The translations under genes were made by a program, and so were the position numbers. Shown in pieces: positions 28,236-38,257 of a stretch of 64,000 nt of DNA. This DNA comes from Acinetobacter lwoffii (GTDB lineage Bacteria; Pseudomonadota; Gammaproteobacteria; Pseudomonadales; Moraxellaceae), in contig NZ_CP077369.1 of assembly GCF_019048525.1 (NCBI RefSeq), positions 3,100,001 through 3,164,000 of the forward strand. Direction: 5' to 3'. Position 1 is the first letter of the stretch. The number at the start of each line of letters is the position of its first letter. Under the pieces are notes generated by a model, which was given only the letters and a program-made list of their open reading frames with translations, had not been told where the DNA came from and made no database searches.

Positions 28236-31200
28236 ACTTTCTAAAGATGGATGCTCTATCACCACTGATTGAGAAACCGTTTTTTTAATCATGAGACTAC
28301 GGATCAATACATACATAAAGGGAATAAACAGCAGTACCAGGACAGTAGCAAATAGCACCCCACCAAAAACACTACTGCCAATCTCCTGCCGGCTGATTGC
28401 ACTGACGCCCGTGGCAAACATCAAAGGCAATACACCCGCTGCAAATGCAATGGAAGTCATGACAATAGGACGCAAGCGTAAGCCCGCAGCCATTATCGCG
28501 GCCTGAACCGGAGTATGACCTGCCCGCTCTGCTTGTGCAGCAAACTCTACAATCAAAATTGCATTTTTACAGGACAGACCGATAGTCGTCAGCAAGGCGA
28601 TATGAAAGTAAATATCGTTCGCAAAACCAAACCAGACACAGAACAGAATACTTCCTCCCACGCCCAGAGGAATCGCGGTCAACACCACAGCAGGAATCGT
28701 CCAGCTTTCATAGAGTGCCGTTAAACATAAGAAAATAAAGGCAATCGAAATTAGATACAAGAAAATAGCTTGCCCACTGCTACGTTTTTCTTCTAAGGCG
28801 GCTCCACTCCAGGCCAAATTTACTCCGTCTTGTTCATCGACTAAAGCTTCGACATCTTGCATGGTTTGACTCGAAAATTGATCTTTGGGAATACCTGCAT
28901 ACACAGGCACGGCGTTATAGCCCATATAACGGTTTATACTATTCGGTCCACCTTGCCAATTCAGCGTAGTGAATTGATTAAACGATAACATTTCGCCTTT
29001 GCTATTACGGACATGCCAATGTGCCAAATCTTCAGGTTTAGAACGGAACTCCGCTTCGCCTTGCATGATGACCCGTTTGATTTGCCCACGATCAATAAAG
29101 TCGTTGATATAAGTACCACTCCAAGCCGCAGCCAACGTACTGTTAAAACTTTGCTGAGGTACGGCATATTTGAGTAAACGTTCTACATCCAGTTTAATAT
29201 TCAGCTCGGCACTTTCTTTGGGTACATCAAGTTGTAAATATTCAATCGATGATTTTGCTTTGGCACGAGTTTCAATCTCAGAGAAGGATTGCTGTAAAAA
29301 CTCGCTACCCCGTGAATCTAGATCTTGTAACCAGAAGTCGACCACACGTCCATTACTTGACATAGAAGGTGCCATAAAGAAAATCTGGGCATTGGTATGA
29401 TTGGCAAAGTGCTTTTGTGCACGATCTACAATAGCAAAGACGGTATCTTCAGGATTTTTACGCGCTGCCCAGTCCTTTAATACGACAAAGAGCTGACCAC
29501 GATAAGGCCCAACCCCAACATTGTTTCCGCTATACCAAATCCCAATGCTTTGAATGCGCTCAGATTCATGTTGCATTAAATAGTCCTGGACTTCACGCCC
29601 TACTTTTTCTATCTCAGAACGTGGTGCATTACCCGGCATCACAATTTGACCCATGACAAAGCCCATATCTTCCGTTGGCATTAGCCCTTCGGGCAAGGTT
29701 TTATAAAGCCAGCCAAAGCCTAAAACACATATACTAAATACAGCCAACATCGTCATTTTAAACTGCATGCTACGTGCAGAAAGCTTTTGGTAACGTATGG
29801 TGAGCTTATCCATGCCACGATTAAAACGCTGTGCCCATTTTGGTTGATGTGGTTGACGTTTTAGCAGTTGCGCTGCAAATGTAGGGGTGATGATAAGTGC
29901 CACCAATAAAGAAAGTAGCATTGCCACGACCAACGTGATGGAAAACTGACGATAGATGACCCCTGTCATACTGCCAAAAAATGCCATGGGAATAAATACA
30001 GCAGTTAAGACCAGAGTAATCCCGATCAATGCACCGCTAATTTCCTTCATTGACTTTAAAGCTGCAGCCTGAGCATCCAAATGTTCTTCATGCATCAAAC
30101 GTTCAATGTTTTCCACGACCACAATGGCATCATCGACCAGCAGGCCAATCGCCAAAATCAGGGCAAACAAGGTAAAACTGTTTAAGCTCATTCCTAATAC
30201 ATACAGCACCGCAAATGTGGCTAAAACTACAATCGGAATCGTGACTGCAGGAATAATAGTGGCGCGCCAGTTTTGCAGGAAGATAAACATCACCAAGACT
30301 ACCAGTACCATCGCTTCAACCAGAGTTTTCGCGACTTGTTCAATTGAACTGGTAATAAATGGGGTTTTGTCCATGGTCATACGTAATTGATAATGTGCAG
30401 GCAAATTGGCTTGGGCATTTTTCAATACCGTTTGCATCTGCTCTGAAACCGCAATCGCATTACTCCGTGGCGCCAATTGAATCGATAATGCAGCGGATAA
30501 ATGACCGTTGGTATAATTTAAATGGTTATAACTTTCTGCCCCTAACTCAACACGTGCGACATCTTTCAAGTATAGCACTGAACCTGAATCTGTTGTTTTC
30601 ACAATAATTTTTTCAAATTCATCAATGCTACTTAAACGTGATCCCGCACTGACCTTAGCATTCATGTATTGATCTTGTGCTGTCGGTAATCCACCAATAG
30701 AACCAGACACAAGTGGTGCATTTTGTACCTCGACTGCATTGCGAATATCACTCGGCATCAGATTAAATTGGCGCAGTTTATGTGGAGTGAGCCAAATGCG
30801 CATCGCATAGCCTGCGCCATAAAGCTCCACCTCACCCATCCCGTCAATACGGGAAAAACGCGGTTCAACATGCACCATTAAATAGTCAGCAAGCTCTGTC
30901 GGTGTCGCCTTCCCTGATTCATCATATAAACTCAGTAATGCAAATTGATCATAACCTTGTTTATAAACAGCCACTCCATTTTGCTGGGTTTCTTCAGGCA
31001 ATCGACTTAGCACACCATTGACCGCATTTTGCACTTGCAACAGTGCCTGATCGAGATCCACGCCTTGCTCAAACGACAGGGCCAGATTTGCACGCCCCAC
31101 GCTACTGTTGGACTGAAAGCTTTCCAAACCTTCAATGCCTTTTATCGCTTGTTCTAAAATTTGCGTGACCGATTGCTCAACGGTTTCCGCAGATGCACCA

Positions 31201-31352
31201 CGATACCCCGCAGAAACACCTAACGCAGGTGCATCCATATTCGGCATATGCTCAATCGGAATTTTTTGCAGTGCAAAAATTCCTAATACCATCATGATAA
31301 TGGCAATCACGGTTGCAAATTTAGGTCGATAAATAAAAAAGCGTGACAACAT
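28224..31352 (-). CDS. RND multidrug efflux permease (AcrB/AdeB type), second of two
   Basis: A 1042-residue proton-driven efflux permease of the HAE1 family. It has the N-terminal helix FIYRPKFATVIAIIMMVLG, two large periplasmic loops, and twelve helices. The proton-relay Asp pair is in GLLVDDAIVVVENIERL and the relay lysine in GLSCKNAILIVEFA. No adaptor (membrane fusion) or outer-membrane channel gene is adjacent, so the partners must be encoded elsewhere. It is a clear paralogue of the preceding gene (31525-34620) but too diverged for a recent duplication. A terminator between them suggests partly independent transcription. Substrates are unknown. Confidence 0.93.
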   Translation of the reverse strand: MLSRFFIYRPKFATVIAIIMMVLGIFALQKIPIEHMPNMDAPALGVSAGYRGASAETVEQSVTQILEQAIKGIEGLESFQSNSSVGRANLALSFEQGVDLDQALLQVQNAVNGVLSRLPEETQQNGVAVYKQGYDQFALLSLYDESGKATPTELADYLMVHVEPRFSRIDGMGEVELYGAGYAMRIWLTPHKLRQFNLMPSDIRNAVEVQNAPLVSGSIGGLPTAQDQYMNAKVSAGSRLSSIDEFEKIIVKTTDSGSVLYLKDVARVELGAESYNHLNYTNGHLSAALSIQLAPRSNAIAVSEQMQTVLKNAQANLPAHYQLRMTMDKTPFITSSIEQVAKTLVEAMVLVVLVMFIFLQNWRATIIPAVTIPIVVLATFAVLYVLGMSLNSFTLFALILAIGLLVDDAIVVVENIERLMHEEHLDAQAAALKSMKEISGALIGITLVLTAVFIPMAFFGSMTGVIYRQFSITLVVAMLLSLLVALIITPTFAAQLLKRQPHQPKWAQRFNRGMDKLTIRYQKLSARSMQFKMTMLAVFSICVLGFGWLYKTLPEGLMPTEDMGFVMGQIVMPGNAPRSEIEKVGREVQDYLMQHESERIQSIGIWYSGNNVGVGPYRGQLFVVLKDWAARKNPEDTVFAIVDRAQKHFANHTNAQIFFMAPSMSSNGRVVDFWLQDLDSRGSEFLQQSFSEIETRAKAKSSIEYLQLDVPKESAELNIKLDVERLLKYAVPQQSFNSTLAAAWSGTYINDFIDRGQIKRVIMQGEAEFRSKPEDLAHWHVRNSKGEMLSFNQFTTLNWQGGPNSINRYMGYNAVPVYAGIPKDQFSSQTMQDVEALVDEQDGVNLAWSGAALEEKRSSGQAIFLYLISIAFIFLCLTALYESWTIPAVVLTAIPLGVGGSILFCVWFGFANDIYFHIALLTTIGLSCKNAILIVEFAAQAERAGHTPVQAAIMAAGLRLRPIVMTSIAFAAGVLPLMFATGVSAISRQEIGSSVFGGVLFATVLVLLFIPFMYVLIRSLMIKKTVSQSVVIEHPSLESEQA

Positions 31353-31472
31353 GAATAAAAATCCCCATCAGATGCATTCTCACGACGCATTCTTGTATGA
31401 ATAGATGATTTCTATAGCAATTTTCACACCATGCTGAAAACGCAACCAGCTATCGGATAAATTTTAACGATA

Positions 31473-31501
31473 AAAAAATCCCCGTATAAACGGGGATTTT
31501 T
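31473..31501 (-). terminator. Terminator between the two RND genes
   Basis: AAAAATCCCCG pairs with CGGGGATTTTT around TATAAA, with A/T runs on both sides. Confidence 0.88.
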
Positions 31502-31524
31502 AAGCTCTAGAGTTTTCCTTTGTT

Positions 31525-34500
31525 TTAAGCACGCGATTTTTTGATGATGAGTTGGCGAATCAAAACATACATAAATGGAATAAAAATCAGCACCAGCAAT
31601 GTTCCAAAAATGACACCACCAAATACACTCACACCAATTTCCTGACGACTCACCGCACCAGCGCCTGTAGCAAAGACCAGCGGTAAAATCCCTGCGCCAA
31701 AGGCCAAAGAAGTCATCAAAATTGGACGTAGACGTAAAGACGCACCTTCTAGTGCGGCTTCTACTACCGATTTACCTTGTTGCTGCGCTAATGAAGCAAA
31801 TTCCACAATCAGAATGGCATTCTTACAGGACAGACCAATGGTAGTCAGCAAGGCAATCTGGAAATAGATATCATTCGGGAAACCAGCCAGATAACTGAAA
31901 ATAATATTGCCGCCAATCCCGAGTGGAATAGCTGACATCACGGCGGTTGGAATGCTCCAGCTTTCATATAAAGCCGCCAGACAAAGAAAAATAAAACCAA
32001 TTGAAATCAGATACAGCCAGATCGCCTGATTATTGGACTGTTTTTCCTCGAAAGAAAGACCGCTCCAGACCACATCCACCCCTTCCTGCTCGGCAACCAA
32101 AGCTTCCACATCCTGCATGGCCTGACCGGAACTGCTATCTTTAGCCCGATCCGCTTCCATTTGCAATGCGGTATAACCCATAAAGCGGTTGACCACTTCA
32201 GGGCCACCACTCCAGCCTACTTGCGAGAAGTTGCTGAAAGGCACCATCTGATTCTGGTCATTGCGCACATGCCACTGTGCCAGATCTTCCGGCTTAGAAC
32301 GGAATTCAGCATCACCCTGCATAATCACCCGTTTAATCCGGCCGCGATCAATAAAGTCATTGATATAACTGCCTCCCCAAGCACTGGATAAAGTACTGTT
32401 GATTGCCGATTGAGTCAGGCCGTTGGCCATGGCCTGTTTCTGATCAATATTGACACGTAGTTCTGCTTTGTCAGGATTAGAACGCTTGCCCAGATTTTCA
32501 AAGCTTGTATAGTTGCCCGCCCGAGCTTCCAGCGCTTTAAATTGCTGTTCCAGATATTGCCGGCCATTGCCATTGATATCTCGAATCCAGAAATCCAGAC
32601 CATCGGTTTGTCCCAGACCATTGACTGAAGCTGGCATGGACACATTAATTTGTGCATTGCGATTACTTTGAAAATGCTTCAAGGCCCGTTCACGAATCGC
32701 TTGTGCAGTATTGTCCTGACCGGAACGCTCATCCCAATGTTTCAACGCTACAAAACCGGTCGCGAGGTTCTGACCAGTTCCAGAGAAATTTCGCCCATAA
32801 CGGATCATCACCAGATTGACATTAGCTTGTTCCTGATCCAGAAAATACTTACGGACTTCTTCACCGATCTGAATGGTATTTTTCATCGGAGCGCCTTCCT
32901 GCAATTTGATTTGCAAGCTTAAGATCCCCTGATCCTCACTCGGCAAGAAACTGGTCGGCAAAGCACGATAGAACAGCGCAAACACACCGATCAATCCAGC
33001 AAACAATAGTAGACAAATCGCCTGACGCTGAATCGTGAGTTTAGACAAATTCAGATAACGATGTTTTAAATGATCCAGTTTCTGGTTAAACCAGGATGCC
33101 CATTTTGCCGGTTTAGGATTCGGTTTTAGAATAAGCGCGCACAATGCTGGGGTTAGAATCAATGCCACCATTAAGGACAGCGACATGGCCGCAACCAAAG
33201 TGATAGAAAATTGGCGATAGATCACGCCAGTCGAACCACCAAAGAAAGCCATCGGAATAAAGACTGCGGTCAAAACCAAAGTAATCCCGATCAGTGCTCC
33301 ACTAATTTCCTGCATGGATTCCAGGGCCGCGTCCTTGGCAGACAGTTGCTTTTCATGCATCAACCGTTCGACGTTTTCCACCACAACAATCGCATCATCC
33401 ACCAACAGGCCGATCGCCAGAACCAGCGCAAATAAGGTTAAGGTGTTGATACTCATACCCAGTGCATACAGCACCGCCATCGTACCCAAAATCACCACTG
33501 GAACAGTCACGGTAGGAATCAAAGTGGCACGCCAGTTCTGCAAGAAAATGAACATCACAATGATGACCAAGATCACGGCTTCGATCAGGGTTTTGATCAC
33601 TTCTTTAATTGATTCTTGTACAAAAGGCGTATTGTCACGTGGGTAAGCAATTTTATAGCCTTCAGGCAATTGCTGGGAAATACGGGCAATTTCAGCCTTA
33701 ATCAGATTAGAGGTGGCAATGGCATTGGCCCCTGAGGCCAGTGAAATACCCAGACCTGCTGATGGATAACCATTATTGGTACTATAAGACTGATAATTTT
33801 CAGCACCCAGTTCTACCCGCGCAATATCTTTCAAATAAATAAAGCTGCCGGCACGATCCGATTTGACAATAATATTCTGGAATTCTTCTACAGTTTTTAG
33901 CCGTGAACCCGAAGTAACTTTGGCATTCAGGTATTGCTCGTCTATGGCTGGAAGATCACCAATCGCACCAGCAGCGACCTGAGTATTCTGGGCTTCAATC
34001 GCAGCACGCACATCGCTTGGCATCAGGTTATATTGTTTTAATTTTGCCGGACTCAGCCAGATCCGCATCGCATATTGTGAACCAAAAACATCAACCTCAC
34101 CAATGCCTTCAATCCGGGAAATGTCCTGTTCCAGATGGGTCATCAGATAGTCGGAAAGTTCAATATTGTTGCTGCGCCCCGACTCATCATACAGGCTAAT
34201 CACCATATGAGTATCGCCAAGCGATTTAAAGACATTAACACCTTGGCGTTGCACATCTTCCGGTAATCGGTTGAGCACGCCATTAATCGCATTTTGTACC
34301 TGCACCTGTGCGGTATCTGGGTCGGTGCCATTTTCAAAACTAATGCTGACCCGGCTGCGTCCTGAAGAATCACTACTCGAACTGAAATACAGCAGATGAT
34401 CAATGCCTTTGATTTGCTGTTCCAGCACTTGAGTCACGCTTTCTTCCACAGTTTCCGCAGAAGCGCCGCTATAAGTTGCTGCCACCGTTATCCTTGGCGG

Positions 34501-34620
34501 GGCAATGTCCGGATAACGTTCCACTGGCAGGTTCATTACTGCGAACAGGCCGATTGCCATGACAACAATCGCCAGTACCCCAGCAAAGATCGGGCGGTGG
34601 ATAAAAAATTTAGACAGCAT
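31525..34620 (-). CDS. RND multidrug efflux permease (AcrB/AdeB type), first of two
   Basis: A 1031-residue HAE1-family permease. The start MLSKFFIHRPIFAGVLAIV is typical. The proton-relay Asp pair (GLLVDDAIVVVENVERL) and lysine (GLSCKNAILIVEFA) are intact, as is FRSKPEDLAQWHVRN in the second porter loop. It is first of two tandem RND genes with no adaptor or TolC-like gene in the window. It probably exports hydrophobic drugs or metabolites across the envelope with an adaptor encoded elsewhere. Regulation is not evident, and no TetR or two-component gene is adjacent. Confidence 0.94.
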   Translation of the reverse strand: MLSKFFIHRPIFAGVLAIVVMAIGLFAVMNLPVERYPDIAPPRITVAATYSGASAETVEESVTQVLEQQIKGIDHLLYFSSSSDSSGRSRVSISFENGTDPDTAQVQVQNAINGVLNRLPEDVQRQGVNVFKSLGDTHMVISLYDESGRSNNIELSDYLMTHLEQDISRIEGIGEVDVFGSQYAMRIWLSPAKLKQYNLMPSDVRAAIEAQNTQVAAGAIGDLPAIDEQYLNAKVTSGSRLKTVEEFQNIIVKSDRAGSFIYLKDIARVELGAENYQSYSTNNGYPSAGLGISLASGANAIATSNLIKAEIARISQQLPEGYKIAYPRDNTPFVQESIKEVIKTLIEAVILVIIVMFIFLQNWRATLIPTVTVPVVILGTMAVLYALGMSINTLTLFALVLAIGLLVDDAIVVVENVERLMHEKQLSAKDAALESMQEISGALIGITLVLTAVFIPMAFFGGSTGVIYRQFSITLVAAMSLSLMVALILTPALCALILKPNPKPAKWASWFNQKLDHLKHRYLNLSKLTIQRQAICLLLFAGLIGVFALFYRALPTSFLPSEDQGILSLQIKLQEGAPMKNTIQIGEEVRKYFLDQEQANVNLVMIRYGRNFSGTGQNLATGFVALKHWDERSGQDNTAQAIRERALKHFQSNRNAQINVSMPASVNGLGQTDGLDFWIRDINGNGRQYLEQQFKALEARAGNYTSFENLGKRSNPDKAELRVNIDQKQAMANGLTQSAINSTLSSAWGGSYINDFIDRGRIKRVIMQGDAEFRSKPEDLAQWHVRNDQNQMVPFSNFSQVGWSGGPEVVNRFMGYTALQMEADRAKDSSSGQAMQDVEALVAEQEGVDVVWSGLSFEEKQSNNQAIWLYLISIGFIFLCLAALYESWSIPTAVMSAIPLGIGGNIIFSYLAGFPNDIYFQIALLTTIGLSCKNAILIVEFASLAQQQGKSVVEAALEGASLRLRPILMTSLAFGAGILPLVFATGAGAVSRQEIGVSVFGGVIFGTLLVLIFIPFMYVLIRQLIIKKSRA

Positions 34621-34830
34621 AAGTCCGGGTCACTTTTAATTAAATAAGGGTAAATTGATGCAGAACATAAGCATGCTATATCCAAATATTCAGTGACATA
34701 GCACTAGAATGCAAGAATTAAACACATAAAAGCTGCGATAAAAACCAATCATGGAGAAATTATGGATAATCCCTCTTGAGCACGTTCTTGAGATTGCTCT
34801 TCCCTATTTATTAATAGCATTTTTCCAAAC

Positions 34831-34858
34831 AAAAAACCCTGCAGATGCAGGGTTTTTT
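34831..34858 (-). terminator. Intrinsic terminator after aceA
   Basis: AAAAAACCCTGCA and TGCAGGGTTTTTT form a strong symmetrical hairpin 20 bases after the aceA stop. Confidence 0.9.
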
Positions 34859-34877
34859 GGTGAATCAATTAAGCGGA

Positions 34878-36479
34878 TTAAGCGCTGAACTGGTTCATTG
34901 TGTTTTTAGAATCATCACCAGCTTTCAATGCATTGTCACCAGCGAAGATTTCTTTGTGGTCATCACCGATGTCAGAACCAGCCATTGCTTGGTGTTTAAC
35001 ACATGCGATACCGCCGCGGATTTCTTTACGTTGTACGCCAGCAACATAAGCCAACATACCTTCAGTACCGAAGTAACCTTGAGCAAGCTCATGCGTAGAA
35101 AGTGCAGCTGTGTGGTAAGTCGGAAGTGTGATCAAGTGATGGAACACACCCGCTTCACGAGCAGCATCAGCTTGGAATGTACGAACTTTTTCGTCAGCTT
35201 CAGCAGCCAGTTCAGTTGCATCGTACTCAGCGCTCATTAACTTAGCACGGTCGTAAGCAGAAACGTCTTTACCTTCAGCAACCCAACGGTCATATGCTTG
35301 TTGACGGAAGTTTAAAGTCCAGTTGAACGAAGGCGAGTTGTTATAAACAAGTTTCGCATTTGGAACTGTTTCACGTACACGGTTAACCATGTGAGCAATT
35401 TCAGCAACGTTAGGCGTTGCAGTTTCGATCCAAAGAAGATCAGCACCGTTTTGTAGGCTAGTTACACAGTCAAGTACAACGCGGTCGATTTGCGTGCCTT
35501 CACGGAACTGGTATAGACCAGAAGCAAGACGTTTAGGACGGTGAAGTTTACCATCACGCTTGATCAGGATTTCGTCTTCTTGCGCTTCTGAAATGTCGAT
35601 TTCAGTTGTATCTAAGTAGCTGATGTATTGAGAAGCGATGTCGCCTGGCTCTTTAACCACTGGGATTTTTTGAGTCAAGTCAGCGCCTTCAGAGTCAGTA
35701 CGTGCAACGATGATACCGTCGTCAAGACCCATTTCCAGGAATGCATAGCGAAGAGCGTGGATTTTCGCGATGAAGTCTTCGTGTGGAACTGTTACTTTAC
35801 CAGCTTGGTGACCACATTGTTTCGCATCAGAAACCTGGTTTTCGATTTGTAGTGCACAAGCACCCGCTTCGATCATTTTCTTAGCAAGTAAGTAAGTCGC
35901 TTCTTCGTTACCGAAACCAGCGTCGATGTCCGCAATAATTGGCACAACGTGAGTTTGGAAGTTGTCGATTTGTGAAGTGATTTCAGCTGCTTTAGCAGTG
36001 TCGCCCGCTTCTTGTGCTTTTTTAAGTGCACGGAACAAGTCGTTTAATTCTTTCGCGTCAGCTTGACGTAAGAAAGTGTAGATTTCTTCGATCAATGCAG
36101 GAACAGACGTTTTTTCGTGCATAGATTGGTCAGGAAGTGGACCAAATTCTGAACGAAGCGCTGCAACCATCCAACCAGAAAGGTAGATGTAGCGACGTTC
36201 AGTTGTACCGAAGTATTTTTTGTTCGCAATCATTTTTTGTTGCGCGATGAAACCGTGCCAGCAACCTAGTGATTGAGTGTATTTGCTAGAGTCTGCATCA
36301 TAAGCAGCCATATCACGACGCATAATTGCCGCTGTATATTTCGCAATGTCTAAACCAGTTTTGAAACGGTTTTGAAGTTGCATACGCGCAGCATCTTCAG
36401 GACTGATGTCTGCCCAAGTGTTACCGAATTTCGCTTTTAATTCGCGAATTGCATCAATCGCTGTTTGGTATGTAGTCAT
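34878..36479 (-). CDS. aceA: Isocitrate lyase (long form)
   Basis: Isocitrate lyase splits isocitrate to glyoxylate and succinate, the first step of the glyoxylate shunt. The 533-residue protein belongs to the longer subgroup found in Pseudomonas and Acinetobacter. The catalytic region is NQVSDAKQCGHQAGK with the catalytic cysteine in KQCGH. VPIIADIDAGFGNEEATYLL carries metal-binding Asp residues, and YNNSPSFNW is conserved. An AGGA lies just ahead of the ATG. A LysR-type regulator is divergent 660 bases away. The gene is needed for growth on acetate, fatty acids or ethanol. Confidence 0.97.
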   Translation of the reverse strand: MTTYQTAIDAIRELKAKFGNTWADISPEDAARMQLQNRFKTGLDIAKYTAAIMRRDMAAYDADSSKYTQSLGCWHGFIAQQKMIANKKYFGTTERRYIYLSGWMVAALRSEFGPLPDQSMHEKTSVPALIEEIYTFLRQADAKELNDLFRALKKAQEAGDTAKAAEITSQIDNFQTHVVPIIADIDAGFGNEEATYLLAKKMIEAGACALQIENQVSDAKQCGHQAGKVTVPHEDFIAKIHALRYAFLEMGLDDGIIVARTDSEGADLTQKIPVVKEPGDIASQYISYLDTTEIDISEAQEDEILIKRDGKLHRPKRLASGLYQFREGTQIDRVVLDCVTSLQNGADLLWIETATPNVAEIAHMVNRVRETVPNAKLVYNNSPSFNWTLNFRQQAYDRWVAEGKDVSAYDRAKLMSAEYDATELAAEADEKVRTFQADAAREAGVFHHLITLPTYHTAALSTHELAQGYFGTEGMLAYVAGVQRKEIRGGIACVKHQAMAGSDIGDDHKEIFAGDNALKAGDDSKNTMNQFSA

Positions 36480-37140
36480 GATATATTCCTGTAATAATAT
36501 TAGGATTTTTCTGCAACGAACCGCTCAAATCACACCCTCAATGACTTGTTCAGATTTTCGACGATCCGTTGGGATAGCTAAAGATTAGTGGGCTTATGAA
36601 AATTAATCCAATAGTCTGCAAGAATCTTCAGTATTTATTTAAAAAATGAGTAGATCAAAGTCTTAGTACAATCTTGATAAATTATATTAAATTAGTGTTT
36701 TATATAAATTTATTTAAAAATAAAAATGGATAAAATTTCTGCATGTTGCTTAAAAATAATTCATTAGACTTAAGTCTGGATATGGGTTTTATGCCCTTTT
36801 ATTTTTAAAAAATGCTGATCTTCGATGATTTATTCAACTTAAGGAATTTTTGATTTAGTTTACTTTTCACTCAAATCTTGAACGTAAAAACGGCCTTTAT
36901 GATTTTCTTTTAAAGCGAAAAGAGGGCTTTCATTCCAATTTATAAAAAGGCTAAATGATGGTCCATTTAACGTGCATCTTTTCTCTTATGTACACTTTGA
37001 ATAATGGAGCTTAAGCCTGTGTTAATTCTGTAAACTTTATCAGTGAGCACATGGCTTTTTTTCATCGGCGCTTTACACAAGGCCCGGCAATTATGGCATA
37101 ATCATCATAATTTCTTGTATTTATTCTCGGTATTTCTTTT
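36480..37140. other. Long divergent intergenic region aceA/lysR
   Basis: This 661-base stretch is AT-rich and has no ORF I would call. It must hold the promoters of aceA (minus strand) and the LysR gene (plus strand). A possible plus-strand -10 (CATAAT near 37098) is seen but its -35 is poor. No riboswitch, tRNA or strong terminator was found. Its length suggests several regulatory sites or an undetected small RNA. Confidence 0.4.
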
Positions 37141-38130
37141 ATGAATCTGGAGCGGGTCGATCTCAATCTATTAATTTATCTTGATGTACTTCTTCGCGAA
37201 AAAAATGTCACACGTGCAGCAGAACAATTGGGTGTTACCCAGCCTGCCATGAGTAATATTTTACGCCGATTACGCAATTTATTTAATGATCCTCTCCTGA
37301 TCCGTTCTTCTGAAGGCATGACTCCGACCGAACGTGCTTTAGAATTACAGCCCCGCATTCGGGATGCCCTGGCTGACTTGTCCATGATTCTGGAACCACG
37401 TACCGAGTTCCGCCCTTATACCTCAAATCGTGTCTTCCGGATCATGACTTCGGATTATGCAGAAGCCACGCTGGTTCCGCGTCTGGTTAAAGCTCTACGT
37501 TCAGAAGCGCCGAATGTGGTATTAGATTTTCTGACGCCAAGTGACGTGTCGTATCGTGACATGGAACAAGGCAAGGTCGATCTGGCAATTAACCGCTTTA
37601 ATGAGATTCCGCAAAGTTTTCATCAGGTTCTGGTCTGGCGTGACAGCTTTTCTTGTCTTTTAAATAACAAGCATCCTGCCGCAAGCAACTTAAACCTTAA
37701 AAGTTACCTGGATGCACAGCATATCTGGGTGTCTAAAACCGGTATGGGGGTTGGTTTCGGGGTAAATCCTGAAAAACAAGCCGGTTTAGGCTGGATTGAT
37801 CAGGCTTTGGAACGTATTGGCCAGAAACGTAAAATTTCGGTATTTACCCGTCATTACCAAATGCCGGGATTATTGGCTTCCAATGTTGATCTAGTAGCAA
37901 CACTGCCTTCACGTATTGCACGTCTGCAAGCCAAGAATCACAATTTAATTCTAAAAGATCCGCCGTTTTATATCCCAGAATTTGAATTAAAAATGGCATG
38001 GTGCCCTTTATTGCATCATCATCCGGCACATCGCTGGTTACGTCAGCTGATTTTATATGTTGCACGCCAGATGATTGAAGAAGAAAACCGTGAATTCCTG
38101 AGCAATAATTCTCAATTTTCACATTATTAA
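37141..38130 (+). CDS. LysR-family transcriptional regulator
   Basis: A 329-residue LysR-type regulator. The N-terminal winged helix-turn-helix (NLERVDLNLLIYLDVLLREK, then VTRAAEQLGVTQPAMSNIL) resembles the NodD/NahR/LeuO-like branch. The C-terminal effector domain (about 95-300) has normal length. It is divergent from aceA, so control of the glyoxylate shunt is possible, but the long spacer weakens that inference. No effector can be named from sequence. Confidence 0.9.
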   Translation: MNLERVDLNLLIYLDVLLREKNVTRAAEQLGVTQPAMSNILRRLRNLFNDPLLIRSSEGMTPTERALELQPRIRDALADLSMILEPRTEFRPYTSNRVFRIMTSDYAEATLVPRLVKALRSEAPNVVLDFLTPSDVSYRDMEQGKVDLAINRFNEIPQSFHQVLVWRDSFSCLLNNKHPAASNLNLKSYLDAQHIWVSKTGMGVGFGVNPEKQAGLGWIDQALERIGQKRKISVFTRHYQMPGLLASNVDLVATLPSRIARLQAKNHNLILKDPPFYIPEFELKMAWCPLLHHHPAHRWLRQLILYVARQMIEEENREFLSNNSQFSHY

Positions 38131-38173
38131 ACTCAAAATCTTCTAAATTCTTATTTTTTAAGATTATACTTTG

Positions 38174-38213
38174 AAGACTTGAGATGTCGTTGTTACACCT
38201 CAAGTCTTTTTTT
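38174..38213 (+). terminator. Intrinsic terminator after the lysR gene
   Basis: AAGACTTGAGATGT pairs with ACACCTCAAGTCTT (13 of 14 bases) and is followed by a T run. Confidence 0.88.
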
Positions 38214-38257
38214 GTGTTAAAAATATCCCAAGATACTATTCATCCACAGGTGGATTT

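Noticed and set aside
34845..35240. 131-codon ORF opposite aceA
   Set aside because: Entirely antisense to isocitrate lyase, with Cys/Ser/Thr-rich composition typical of shadow frames.
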